NCBI GenBank assembly: GCA_963978905.1
Contig: OZ022256.1
Coordinates: forward strand, 17,395,231-17,459,230
Direction: 5' to 3'
DNA from: Trichostrongylus colubriformis
Lineage: Eukaryota; Nematoda; Chromadorea; Rhabditida; Trichostrongylidae
DNA: 64,000 nt
The notes beneath the pieces are model-generated. The model had not been told where the DNA came from. It did no database searches and saw only the letters and a list, made by a program, of their open reading frames with translations. The position numbers and the translations under genes were made by a program. Positions 53,640-64,000 of this stretch are shown piece after piece; within the stretch, counting starts at the first letter, position 1, and each line of letters begins with the position of its first letter.

Positions 53640-56465
53640 CCACTGGTGTGGTCCATCACATTTCCCTGCACTTCGTGCGAAAACCGACAATTACGATCAA
53701 TGGCACATGATGCTGCAGTTTTTCATCTTCTGCGGCTGTGATCATTCTAGGGGTCCCATTATTAGTTTTCAGCTCTTTGCTTAGATCTATGGTTCCGATC
53801 GATGTCTATGGTCGACATCGATCGGATCTATGGTTCCGATCGATGTCGACCAAAAGGGCTTCATCAAAGTTCTGCAACGGCGTCACCTATTGGTGTGGCT
53901 TGCTGATCATTTTCCAGAACTTCATCTTTTATGAGGGTAATCACTCAGTGGTATGGTCCATGAGCCGTTTCCAGTCTTTCACACAAGACTGATATTTTCA
54001 ACCAATATCCGGATGACACCCCCTCTACCGTGATCAGTTGACATTATTTTTGTCACTCTGGCAGCTTCGTATTACTTCAGCTTTCTCCAGCGCTCCAGAG
54101 CGCTCTGGAGCGTTGTTATATTTATATATACATATATTTTTTTTTGAGTGAGCGAGATATTGCTGACTCATTTTGGCTTACCTTATCCGGACTCCTGGGC
54201 TCTCCCGGAACGAATTATAGAATTTGAATATCAACAACAAACATTTTAACACACGCCCCCCCCCCCCCGGTGAGTCTGACATGGTCTATTACTACCTGTT
54301 CATCTCTTAGCAAGATCCACTCAACTCTGACTTGACCTGTTCTCCGCTTGTTCTTCAGGTAGTGCTGAGTTTCGGGTGCACAGACACAACATGACGGACA
54401 CACCAAATTCCTGGTTCATATATAGGTCATGATTCTTCATCTGCTACATACACCTTTCGCTCACTGCCCACCTTATCTCGACTCCTGGGCTCTTTAGGAA
54501 CAAATCATAGAATTTCGCATCTAAACACCGACATTTTAACGCAGGCCCCTTCTACAGTGTTCACAGTGGGCGGAGTCGACGTGGTCCGGCAAAGTAGTGT
54601 GCAGTAAAGAGACCCGTTTCCAGCCTTCTGCACAAAAACCAATATTTTCAGTCAATATCTATCGGTGATGCATGATCTTGTAGAATTTCAACTTCTATGA
54701 GGGCACCTGAAAAAAGTATGGTCCTCGAGCCGATTCCAGCCTACTGCAGAAGAACCGATATTTTCAATCAACATCCAATAGCGAAGGCTCCGATTAAGTT
54801 ATGCCACTTGAGCTATTACACATTATTTCGGTTTTTACGCGGTCCCTAGATCGCTCTAGAGAAGAATCGTGTTTCATGAGTGAATACGATTTCGATTGCT
54901 TGTTTCGCCCACTGTGGGCGGGTCGCCACTCACTTCAGATATGCTGAACACAGCTCAGATCTCGCTGACCTCTATCGATTTTTCCTCAGTCTCTACACTG
55001 TTCTGGAGCCGGGTTATAAACATTTTTGGTTGGCACCACCCACTTTGAGCACGCTCCGCTCATTGACGGTGGATTTCCTTTAATTGCTATATATACCCAG
55101 ATCTCATCTTGGTCCACCTTCTCCCGATGTCCGGGCAATTTGGAGACGAATTACAGAGTTTTAGCACTGAACAGAGGACAGTGCAGCGCAAGCCCCGTCT
55201 ACTGTGGGCGAAGCCCGTGTGCGCCCTGTACATCATGGACCATGCCCCACCCAACCCAAACTTGACCTGACCTACCCCATTTGTTTTTCTGATAGATCAA
55301 AAGCGAACGGGCAGACACACAACAGTACAAACACACAAAACTCCTGGATGATATATAGGGTATGATAGGTTGAGCCTGGAGGATTTCAGCTTCTTGGGTA
55401 CTCACTCAATGGTATGGTTGATAAGCCATTACCAGCCCTCCGCTCGAAAACCAATATTCTCAGCCAATGTCCCAGGTTAGGCTCCGTCTACCCTTTGAAT
55501 TTGGTACATTTTTGTCACGGTTAAACATTCCTCAACTTTTACCGGGTCCACAGACCGCTATGTAGAGGAAATATAATTTCTCATGTGTGAACACGGATTC
55601 TTCTATTGCATGCTACGCTCCTGAAGGAGGGTCTCTCTTACCTGCAAAAAACACATTTACTCGCCTCCACCCCTTTCCCTTTTTGGTGATGTCTGGGCCC
55701 TTTTGGAACGACTTATAGGATTCTCCACATTAACACCGATTATTTTAACGCATGCCCCCCCCCTAAGTGGACGGAGGATTTTCGCATGGTCCATGTGCGC
55801 TCTTTACATCTCCTACTACCATGACCCACCCCGAAATTGACCCAACCGCTCCCTCTTGTTTCTCAGATTGTGTCGAGTTTTGGGTAGACAGACAAACAAA
55901 ATAATAGACTTACAGACTTATACCAATTTCCTCCTTATATAAGTCATGATAAAAGTTAGATTTCTAGGCTGCTCTGTAGCCGAGTTATGAAGTTAATAGT
56001 GGTAAGCACCGCCTACTTGGAGCACGCTCCGCCCACTGGAGGTGGGCCTCTTAACTACACAGATATAAACTCGCCCTTACCCAAGTTTTTTCGACATTCG
56101 GATTCTTTTGAAACGATATATAGAATTTTCGGCGCTGTCGGAAAGAGGGTGGAGGTGGGGGGTGTGGCGGAGTCCCACACTGTACATGTGCGCTGTGTAC
56201 ATCTTGCACAATGCCCCATCCAACCCCAACTTGACCTGGCCTCCTCCACTTCTCTTTCTGGTAAAAACGAGAATCGAGCGGGCAGACAAACAAACGTTCG
56301 TACAATCGAACACACCAAACTCCTGGTTTATGCACAGAGTATGATTGATGGGTGATGCTTGTTGTGGAATTTCAACTTTTATGAGGGCACTTTATCAATA
56401 GTATGTGCATGAGCCGTATCCAGCTTTCTGCACAGAAACCGATATTCTCAATCAATATCGATTGC
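53640..56465. repeat. Diverged satellite-like repeat block
   Basis: At least six copies of the motif 'gagccgtttccagccttctgcacaaa...ccgatattttcaatcaatatc' at about 53650, 53960, 54600, 54720, 55410 and 56400. They alternate with blocks carrying actcctgggctct, cccactgtgggcgg and gggcagacaaacaaac. Spacing is irregular and divergence high. ORFs inside (55987-56355 +, 56051-56335 -) are shadows of the repeat. Confidence 0.75.
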
Positions 56466-57021
56466 ACTGGGGCGCTAACGTTGCCCCTCGCCTCATCTGT
56501 TGCGTTGCTCTTTTTTCAAATATGAGTGAATGAAAACCTTGAATAGCTGAGACCTATCCGTTAACCTAAATTTGCGATAACGACTAGAAGAGGAAAAGCG
56601 GAATGTATGAAGGAGCAGTGGCAAAACAATTGCGCTCTAGTGCGAAACCGCGTCGCGTGTACCGTACCACGCCGCATCAAACGGCCCAGAAAATTGCCGC
56701 GCACGGCGACGCACGAGTTTGCCGCGCACGGCGACCTAGCGCTCGTCTTTCCTGGAACTGGAACGAGCTGCTCTTCTTGAGTTTCTCGGTCTCTGCTTAG
56801 AAAAAAAGAAAATCTTCAGGATTTCGTGTCTCTGCTCATGCTCTGCATCTAGTGGATAGGTTCTGAGGGGAATCATAACTCTTGGTGAACGACTTCTCTA
56901 GGCTGTTTGTCTGCTCACTTTAAAGTTCTAATCACGAGTATTAAATGGTTTTTTTGTCAAAAGGTCCAACTATGAGGGCGGGGAGGGGGGCAGGGCACTC
57001 CGGGATTCGAGGATTCTTCGT

Positions 57022-57070
57022 CAGGGGGGTCGCACTTGACCGGCCAAGAAGGGGGGGGGGGGTCGCATCT
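57022..57070. repeat. Twin G-run motif (GGGGGGTCGCAC/T)
   Basis: A run of 6 G, gtcgcacttgaccggcc, aagaa, then a run of 12 G and gtcgcatct. The design matches 28527 and 60699. Confidence 0.8.
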
Positions 57071-57437
57071 GTAACTAAGCGATAATTTCATGGGAATTTC
57101 CTCTAGCCCATCGTACAGTCGATATCTGTCCCTCATACACGAACAGAGCCACCGCTACCTCGCTGGCTAAATCGCGAATGTGTGTAGGCCATCTTGAAAA
57201 GGTGGCCGCCATCATTTATGGGTGCGTCACGCGTTTAGCACTCACCATCGCACTGCCATGATGACACACACCTCATCGTTATGGAAGGGCCTATCTACTA
57301 GCGGATAGAACCAAGATACTCACATTACCGTGAACTATACCTTTATGTTAATGCATTGCTACCATAGAGTTCATTGATACATGCAAGAACGACATGTCCG
57401 TATCCATCTAGGAGAAGAAAATACACTATTATTTTAG

Positions 57438-58214
57438 GCTATACCAGTCATACTATCAACGGAGTCTAACGAAGACAAGCAATCCAGCAAAGTCTGCTTG
57501 TTGTTCACGTTGTTGAATTGTTATAATTTTGTTGCAGTGGTGCATGTAAATGGTTAAATGCACATTGTTTAAATAAAAATCAAAGCCTTATGAAATGTCT
57601 CTATCAATATTATCATCATCACGAACAGCACCAGAAGAAAAGATCATTGCTTTCGCTTCATGATTTGTTTCATGATCCTCTTTTGATACTCGTATGACGT
57701 GTGCATCTGGTCCGCTATTGAGCTTATGCGAGATCATAGAGTGCTAGGCAGATAGCTCCACAAGATCTTGTGCAGCACCTGAAATCCTGCGCTTCAATTG
57801 TCATTGAAGAGGCATGTAGTGGAAAAAAGATACCTGAAATAACTCTCTTCCACATGCTTCATGAAGCTGTCGGAACTTCAACCGTTGATGGCATGTGGGC
57901 CGAAAGTCCTAGATCAGGAAGTGGATTAAGCCACTGCTTAGCCAGAGTTTTGGACGTAACGGTAAGTACACTAGGTCCATCGCGTTGAACTTTGCAATAG
58001 ATCTCTGATATGGAGATAAGACTAACAGTTTTAAGGTAAACTATATGAGGCGCCAAATGTTGATAAAGCTGACGTCATCAGGCTATCCAAGGTTTAAGTT
58101 CCTAAGCTGCTTCTTTCACCTCTTGTGAGCGTATTGGCTGTTGAAAAACTGCGTTCGGGACCAGCATTGTTGGCGGGGATGATAAGAACAGACTTGATGG
58201 ACTACATACAATGA
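57438..58214 (+). CDS. 3' end of a host-type gene, three exons
   Basis: Exons 57438-57545 (after ctattattttag; donor GTAAAT), 57776-57961 (after cttgtgcag; donor GTAAGT) and 58107-58214 (after ttcctaag, a weak acceptor) are all phase 0, giving 133 residues and a TGA at 58212-58214. Pieces: AIPVILSTESNEDKQSSKVC, HLKSCASIVIEEACSGKK, ITLFHMLHEAVGTSTVDGMW, then LLSPLVSVLAVEKLRSGPAL and MIRTDLMDYIQ. The leucine-rich, helical second half recalls the ends of large HEAT/armadillo-type proteins, but this is an impression. The start and upstream exons were not found. No canonical AATAAA is seen nearby. Exon 2 is the most secure. Confidence 0.55.
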
Positions 58215-59315
58215 AATTGCTTCCCAAAATTCTTAATAGTGAATATTATTTTACCTGAATAACCACGTGAGGATTCCTTAATGCGTATCCGTTGTCGAGC
58301 AGCGTTTTATAAAAACGAATGCCGTTCTTGTCTCTACGAAGGTCACACATGCATGCTTTCTTCTGTCACACACGGCTGAACTGTAATGGGAGGCGCTTCT
58401 ATTACCTGTAAACGAGCCCTGAGATTTTCACCACTGCAATAGCTGCTTTCATCTAGAGAAGGACCCGTAAGGGCCCAATATGAATTTCAGTAAGATATAG
58501 TATTGAATTCATAAGTACAGGGGCAATGCAACGCGCTACCAGCGCATTCACATCGACGAAAAAAAAGGTGAAAAGAGGAGAGGAGGACTGCAGCTGCTCT
58601 GTTCACGGGGAAGTGCACTGATGTATTCACTGTTCACTAGAACATTGAGCATCCAAAGGGCGTTCACTGATCACTCGTACCGTGGAACATCCTTTCAATG
58701 TTATCTGCAACTTGTAGCAGGAGACCAGTGCATGGCGGATGGCCTAAAGCGGAGGCCACGAATGTATGTCCTATCTGATAGCCGCACGAGATCATCTTAC
58801 TAGGCCAACCACCCTTCTAGTTACAACTACTGCCCTTCCAATCACATCTACTGCGAAATTAGGAGGCATGGCGCATACCCAGAGCAAGCACGGAGAACGC
58901 TAAGGTGTTGGTTCTACAGCACTGCTACCATGAAAATTGTTCAGAAAGTATGGGGCTGCTTTTGAGGAGGTTTTGAACGCTCTCTGTGTGACGCTGTCAC
59001 GCTCTTGATGGCAAAAAAATTTACCTCGATTCACATTGCTCAAGATCTAAGCAACGTACAAAAGAGTTTGAGAGCGCGTTGGAAAGAGCAAAGTCTCTAG
59101 TTTCAGAAAAACAAATGTGGTTGCAGAACATTCAGCACGAAAAAGTTATAACTGTTAGAAGTCAAAAAACCCGCATGCAATTTTTATTTTCCTCGACTAA
59201 TCCTCGACCCGCATTCCTCTCTCATTTCTGAACATTTGAAGCAACTAAAATAGTCATTAGAAAGAGCAAACCTAGTTATTTCAAAAAAAACAACTGAGGT
59301 CCCAAATGGTAAAAA
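58215..59315. other. No gene recognised; weak duplicated block
   Basis: Sequence around 59070-59160 (ttggaaagagcaaa...aaaaagttataactgtt) recurs in diverged form at about 59257-59340 (ttagaaagagcaaa...ggaaagttatgatcgtt), just before the start of the micro-exon gene. Confidence 0.4.
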
Positions 59316-60455
59316 ATGAGGAAAGTTATGATCGTTCAAACAAGGTCTACTTTCGCGATTTTCAGCCATTTTTGTCGATTAGCGCGCTCCATTCGCACGC
59401 CGCGACGCGACCGCAGCCCTGCTCTGCGTTTCGAATGTTACAGCGATTTTCACGTTTTTAATTCTCTAGTTGGTATTCTCTTTGTGGTTTTTTTTATTTG
59501 AGACCAGTTTTTCATATTGGTTACGTGATATCTTGTGTTTGAATATTTTTTATGCTCATTACATGTCCTTTTTTCAGGTTTGCATTGCCGTCGAAATCCA
59601 AACGCCTCCCGCAGCGAGGTATGTTGTTTTTTTTCAGATTTTGCTATGTATATTGACTGTTTTTCATAGTTAGTCGTATTGTTTACGTTGTACCTTATGT
59701 TTCAATGTTTTTAATGCTCATTTCATGTCCTTTTTTCAGGTCTGCACTGCCGTCGAAATCCAGACGGGAGCCGTAGCAAGGTATGTTGCTTTTTTTCTGA
59801 TTTTGCTATGTATGTTGACTGTTTTTCATAGTTAGCGTATTGTTTATGTGAAGCTTCATGTTTGCGTGTTTTTCTGTTTCTTTTATGTGTTTTTCTGTTT
59901 TTTTTTCAGGATCGCTGCTCGTGCGTGGATTGAACTGAAAACTGTTTGGAAAGAAGGGTTTGTTATTCTTTTTTTAAGATTTTGTGATGTATATTATCTG
60001 CTTTTCATTTGATTTTGGTTTTTCGCTTTGTTTACGTGCTGTTTTATACTTGAGTGTTTCTTTTAATGTTTTCATCATGTTTTTTTCAGGATTGTCGCTC
60101 GCACGTGGATTGAACTGGAAATTGTTTGTGAAGAAGGGTTTGTTTGTTTTTATTTCAGACTTTGTGATGTGTCACCTACTTTTCTGAGTTTTTCGTTTTG
60201 TTTATGTGCTGTGTTGTTTTTGAGTATTGTTTAAGTTTCCTTTATATGCTTTTCTCAGGAGTGTCGCTTTCGTACGTCGAGTGTCGCTGAAAACTGATCT
60301 GAGAAGAGGTTTGTTGATTTCCTTTGAGATTTTGTAATGATTATTACCTGCTTTTTATTTGAATCTGGTTTCTCGTTTTGCTATTCTCAGTGAAGCTCAG
60401 TAGTATAAATGTACGTGTGTTTTTTTCAGGAGCGACGCATCCGCACGTTGAGTGA
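59316..60455 (+). CDS. Seven-exon micro-exon gene, unknown product
   Basis: Exons: 59316-59472 (ATG), 59578-59618 (41 nt), 59740-59780 (41), 59910-59957 (48), 60090-60137 (48), 60259-60308 (50), and 60430 to the TGA at 60453-60455. Each acceptor is T-rich ending TTTTTTCAG (TTTCTCAG once). Donors are GTATTC, then GTATGTTG twice, then GTTTGTT three times. One frame stays open through all seven exons, about 136 codons, with no stop. Exons 4 and 5 encode IAARAWIELKTVWKEG and IVARTWIELEIVCEEG; exon 6 is a diverged third version; exons 2 and 3 are a second related pair but are read in different frames. Introns of 105-132 nt also resemble one another, so the array arose by tandem duplication of ~170-bp exon+intron units. 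AATAAA lies at 60584-60589. The product is small and basic with no family recognised. A non-coding host transcript is the alternative. Confidence 0.5.
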
Positions 60456-60583
60456 GGCGGAAAAGCTGTTTGGAGAAGAAGCCACAACGTATCACACATA
60501 TTGATTAAAATGTATTTTTTGGTTAATAGCTTCGTTTTTCTGACTATCGGCTGCTTTCGATGACCAGACATGAAGAATGAAAA

Positions 60584-60589
60584 AATAAA
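60584..60589 (+). terminator. Poly(A) signal of the micro-exon gene
   Basis: Canonical AATAAA about 130 nt after the stop, in AT-rich DNA. Confidence 0.5.
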
Positions 60590-60698
60590 AAATTTGTAAA
60601 GATTTATTTGCGGTGGACAATCAGTGCAAACACACAAAAACAGCAATGAGACACCTAGCAAAGAGACCATAGAACCTTACGGAGCTGTATATTATAAA

Positions 60699-60741
60699 GG
60701 GGGGGGGGTCGCATTTGAGGACCCGAAGAGGGGGGTCGCAT
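60699..60741. repeat. Twin G-run motif (GGGGGGTCGCAT)
   Basis: A G-run plus gtcgcatttgagg, then acccgaaga, a second G-run and gtcgcattga. It is followed at 60784-60799 by 16 consecutive G. Confidence 0.8.
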
Positions 60742-60872
60742 TGAAGCGGCCATTTTCCTCGACACCTGAGAGTGCCCTGGGGCGGGGGGGGGGGGGGGGA
60801 GAGGGAAGGGCGTGGAATACATAGAAAAGCGTTTCAGTTGTCTTCTGCAATCCTACTTGGTTTTTGTGTAGT

Positions 60873-60915
60873 ACCAGTTGAGCATCACACACTACTGCGT
60901 GAATCACATGGTCGA
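60873..60915 (+). repeat. Half copy of the CAGTTGG MITE
   Basis: accagttgagcatcacacac and tactgcgtgaatcacatgg match the left end of the family. No right end was found. Confidence 0.5.
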
Positions 60916-60999
60916 ATTTAGTAATGTGGTAATAGCCGATCTGGCAATCAATATTAGCAAACTTTATTATTGTGCTCTTCCGAGGTCTCGTGATTATCT

Positions 61000-62240
61000 C
61001 AACAATCAAATAATAAAAACAATTTTGCAGTCAGAACGTCCCTTTCTGGTATCGGGGTACTAATCATGCTCACTGGGAAGCATTCCAGTGTTGAATACTC
61101 AAAGACACCAGAAGGGGGTAACTCTGGCTTACGGTAGAACAGACGTAGTGTGGACGAGTTTAAGTGGCCGCCATTGTACAAACTCGCCAATCTGACGCCC
61201 TGGCATGGTGCCAAAAGAAGATGTTTCCATTATAAATTTGTTTTTTCCCTTACTTTTTACTTTGTTCTTTCTTATATTGTTTTTAGATGCACTTACATGA
61301 AGGCTAATGTAGTTGGGAATGGCCACTCCACTGCGCTGAGAGTCAGGTGCTACAACTAACGTTGGCCCACGGCCCGTCTCCTACAGCGGACAACTCGGAA
61401 AGTTAGTATGTTGATGCGAATGAGATGCGAATACACACCGCAGCGTCGCGCTTTTGAATCTGGGTTTTTTCACCGATTATCGTTTCTAATCTTCGGTGTT
61501 CGTAACAAAATGCTCATTTCTTTGCATCTTACTCTTGTTTCGGACCCATTCCGGTTCCTTCAATAAACCAAAACCTCTCACCGCAGGCTGATTTTCAAAC
61601 CTTGAAAAAGTTGATCCTTCGTTCAATCCTCCAATATTCATCTGCATGGGAATCACTGAGTGCAGAAGATGTTGCAGGGGTCTGTCTGTGCAATTGCGAA
61701 TGAAGATTTATGATCAGACGAGTGAGTCGACTGGACTTTGTGCAACAATCCTAAATCGCCAGTGCAGATTGTCAAAGACACCGAGAAAGGTGAACTTCTA
61801 AGATTACGGAACACGAAAGTAGGGGACACACAGAGACAAACAGCAACGTCTTGCCGCCGGCACCGCAGAGTATGTATATACGCGGCTTCACATACATATC
61901 GCGAACTATGGCCCCTATAAGAGATGTGGGATGCTAGGGGAGGAGTCGGGTACTTCGGTTGCATCAATTTTTTTAATCTTTGATACTGACCGGTGGACCA
62001 AGCACCACTTCATTTCGATCAATGCAGTATAATACGATACGATGAGTATCACTAGTATCATTCTGCTATCATGCTCATTACTCTACATCCCAGCCATTCT
62101 TCGACCAAGTCAACCCAAAAGGAATACCTGGTAAGTGGGCTGGAGATAAAATGTCCGCGTCAGTCACAGCTCAGGGGTGCTTTTCGCCGGAAACTTCGCC
62201 GCTGACAGGCTTTCTAGACCCCCAGTTTTCGAGTGAATGA
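61000..62240. other. No gene; reversed TTAA-MITE block at its end
   Basis: 61000-61960 has only short overlapping ORFs. From about 61960 to 62240 the sequence matches the reversed MITE interior (caagcaccacttcatttcga, atcatgctcattactctac, cagccattcttcg). Confidence 0.45.
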
Positions 62241-62351
62241 TATCTTTCAAGAATTTTTTTGCCATCAAAATTAACCTCTCACTGTGTCTAGGTGTGATTC
62301 AGTCTTTCGGTACCATACTAATGATATAGCGGTTGGGCAAATTATTCAACC

Positions 62352-62618
62352 ACCAATTCGCGGGCGCACACTTCTGCGCGCGATTCATTGTGATGTTGTG
62401 CAAAATGGGTTTGATCGGCATGACCACGGTTGTGTATGGAGTTGAGTAGAAATTTCCTTCTCTCTGCTTTCAGCTGAGCTATTGAGTAGGAAAAAGCAGA
62501 GAAGATGGTGGGATGAAAAAGCATCCCGGTACTGATATACTTCAGTCGCTTAGCATCGAACCCATTTTGCACGTCATCGACAGGAATTGCGCACAGTAGT
62601 TTGCGCCAGCCAACTAGT
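62352..62618. mobile_element. MITE, CAGTTGG-ended family, copy 3
   Basis: 267 bp. Left end accaattcgcgggcgcacac, right end gcgccagccaactagt. The interior shares tgcaaaatgggtttgatcgg with copy 1. Confidence 0.75.
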
Positions 62619-62619
62619 T

Positions 62620-63420
62620 TAGATCATCATTAGGAGTTTTGACAGTTCAGCGACCGACAGTTTTGTATTTGATGTATCGACTAGTAACAATTTGTTCATT
62701 TGCTGAGCATCTAATTCCTACACATCGATAGTAGATCCAAATTCCAATTATCGACGCATATCGTTTTCGTAAACATGCTTCACTATTTGGTATTTTGCGC
62801 AGTTTAGCGGTCGATACTCACTCAGTGTTGCTGCCAGTACCGCATTAGAAATGATTCAGAGCGGAACGTTTGCTTTGTTATCACAAATATTGGTTACATC
62901 ATGGTCATCAATGTAGATCGCAGTATCAAGAGAAATGCACCATTTTTTTGGAACGCTAGGCAATTCAGCGGTCGATACATCGGCCAGTGATATCAGAACA
63001 TAAACAAAATATGTTCATCCAATGGTATCGAGCGTCAGATGTTTTTGCTAAAGCGGTCGTATAGAGCAAGCGATGTAAAGGAATTCATTCCATCCAATTC
63101 CTAACGGTTCTTATCAGCCACTATGGGCCGCTATCAGTTTCACTGAGGCCCCTGTACCCAGCAATACCATTGAGGTCCCCTTCCCTACAATATTTGCGAA
63201 TTTGAACATTCCACTGTTAGCCGCAAAAGCGTACCGGCCTTGGTGACATTTTCCTTCTCACGCTCCTAATCGAATCTTATCAACCATTATCAGTTTGGGT
63301 CACCCACCTATGAATGTTCCCATCCCACTCTGCTGAACACCCATGAGTGTCAGCGCTCTTGGATCAACGCGAAAGGCGAAACGGATTTGACAACATTTGC
63401 CTCCTCACTCTCCTACAACT
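62620..63420 (+). repeat. Dispersed composite repeat R1, copy 3
   Basis: Closely follows copy 1 (ttgttcatttgctgagcat, ggaacgctaggcaattcagc, tttttgctaaagcggtcgta, then tandem cttatcaacc units) and breaks off after the first or second tandem unit near 63410. From 63421 to the window end I see nothing I can name. Confidence 0.75.
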
Positions 63421-64000
63421 TTACTCACATCTTGTGGTGGCACAGTAGTCATATCATAAGTTGTCCTGTACCGACAAGGATATAAGCTCGAAGTCTCTTC
63501 ATCACACAACCGCACTTGACACGCAAGTTTTTCCATACATTCCTTCAAAAATCAATCAAATGCTTTCATGCCCTTAGTCTTAGCGTAGCAACTGTTCACA
63601 AAAGCTAATCGATCAATCGACCAATGAAGTGGTTGGTCAGTTGATTGAATAATCAAAGAGCGGCGAGCCCATATAGCTTGAGAATTGGCTTTCTGAGGAA
63701 TAGAGTGGTTTTATATATGTTTTGTGAATACACGAACATGATGGGCAACCTTCTGAGGCAGACTCCGCGACAGTCGATGTAATTCACCCTTTCCCTCTAA
63801 TCGATTTTTATGCAAGGCTGCTTTTTCAGCCTGCAGCACCAGTGGGGCGGCGGCTGGTGTGTGTAGTTTTGCCGTGTTTTAGCGCGCACAGGTGCGCGCG
63901 GCGGATTTCTTCGCGTGTGTTGCGTACATTGCCTACACTGCATTCAAGGTTTGACGCCTAGTTGATTTTTTTAATGGACTTTTATCATGTAATGTTATAC

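Noticed and set aside
55987..56355. 122-codon ORF and opposing 78-94 codon ORFs
   Set aside because: Within the satellite-like block; overlapping frames on both strands with no splice signals.
1..64000. CRISPR arrays, rRNA, prokaryotic operons
   Set aside because: No regularly spaced short repeats with unique spacers, no rRNA-like sequence, and no closely packed same-strand ORFs with ribosome binding sites.

Overview
The window looks like nuclear DNA of a parasitic nematode, most likely a strongylid such as a hookworm. This is inferred from small exons bounded by TTTTCAG-type acceptors and GTAAGT or GTGAGT donors, an acceptor a few bases 5' of a start codon (as in spliced-leader trans-splicing), short AT-rich introns, and a very dense load of decayed nematode-type transposons. 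There is no bacterial operon structure, no rRNA and no CRISPR array.

Layout. 1-1.8 kb is a composite dispersed repeat (a CAGTTGG-ended MITE plus a tandem-repeat body); it recurs at 38.5-39.7 kb and 62.3-63.4 kb, with a partial copy at 25.2-25.8 kb. 2.85-4.67 kb (minus) holds an apparently intact three-exon gene of unknown function. 5.8-13.5 kb (minus) is a decayed Ty3/gypsy-type retroelement. Its first ORF runs without a stop from gag through an envelope-like glycoprotein into the protease, and its pol is broken by a tandem duplication, frameshifts and a deletion. 14.7-18.7 kb is a decayed non-LTR retrotransposon split by about 2.7 kb of foldback DNA. 19.9-20.4 kb is an internally deleted mariner. 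20.5-21.8, 29.7-30.5, 35.0-35.5, 36.4-37.5 and 44.8-46.4 kb are large inverted repeats. Two TTAA-target MITE families, tRNA-like repeats, satellite-like blocks (32.0-32.8 and 53.6-56.5 kb) and long G/C homopolymers fill most of the rest.

Host-type coding sequence is sparse, and most of it is in exons too short to stand out as ORFs. I assembled by eye: a three-exon gene end with a poly(A) signal at 47.3-48.2 kb (+); a three-exon gene end at 57.4-58.2 kb (+); a seven-exon gene at 59.3-60.5 kb (+) whose 41-50 nt micro-exons sit in a tandem array with a period near 170 bp; and isolated exons near 28.6 kb (+), 29.3 kb (-), 31.8 kb (-) and 33.4 kb (+).

The most interesting items are the micro-exon array, the gag-envelope-protease fusion, the near-perfect palindromes, and the nested repeat insertions whose order can be read directly. 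No function is claimed for the unrecognised genes. All splice models are by eye and have no transcript support here.
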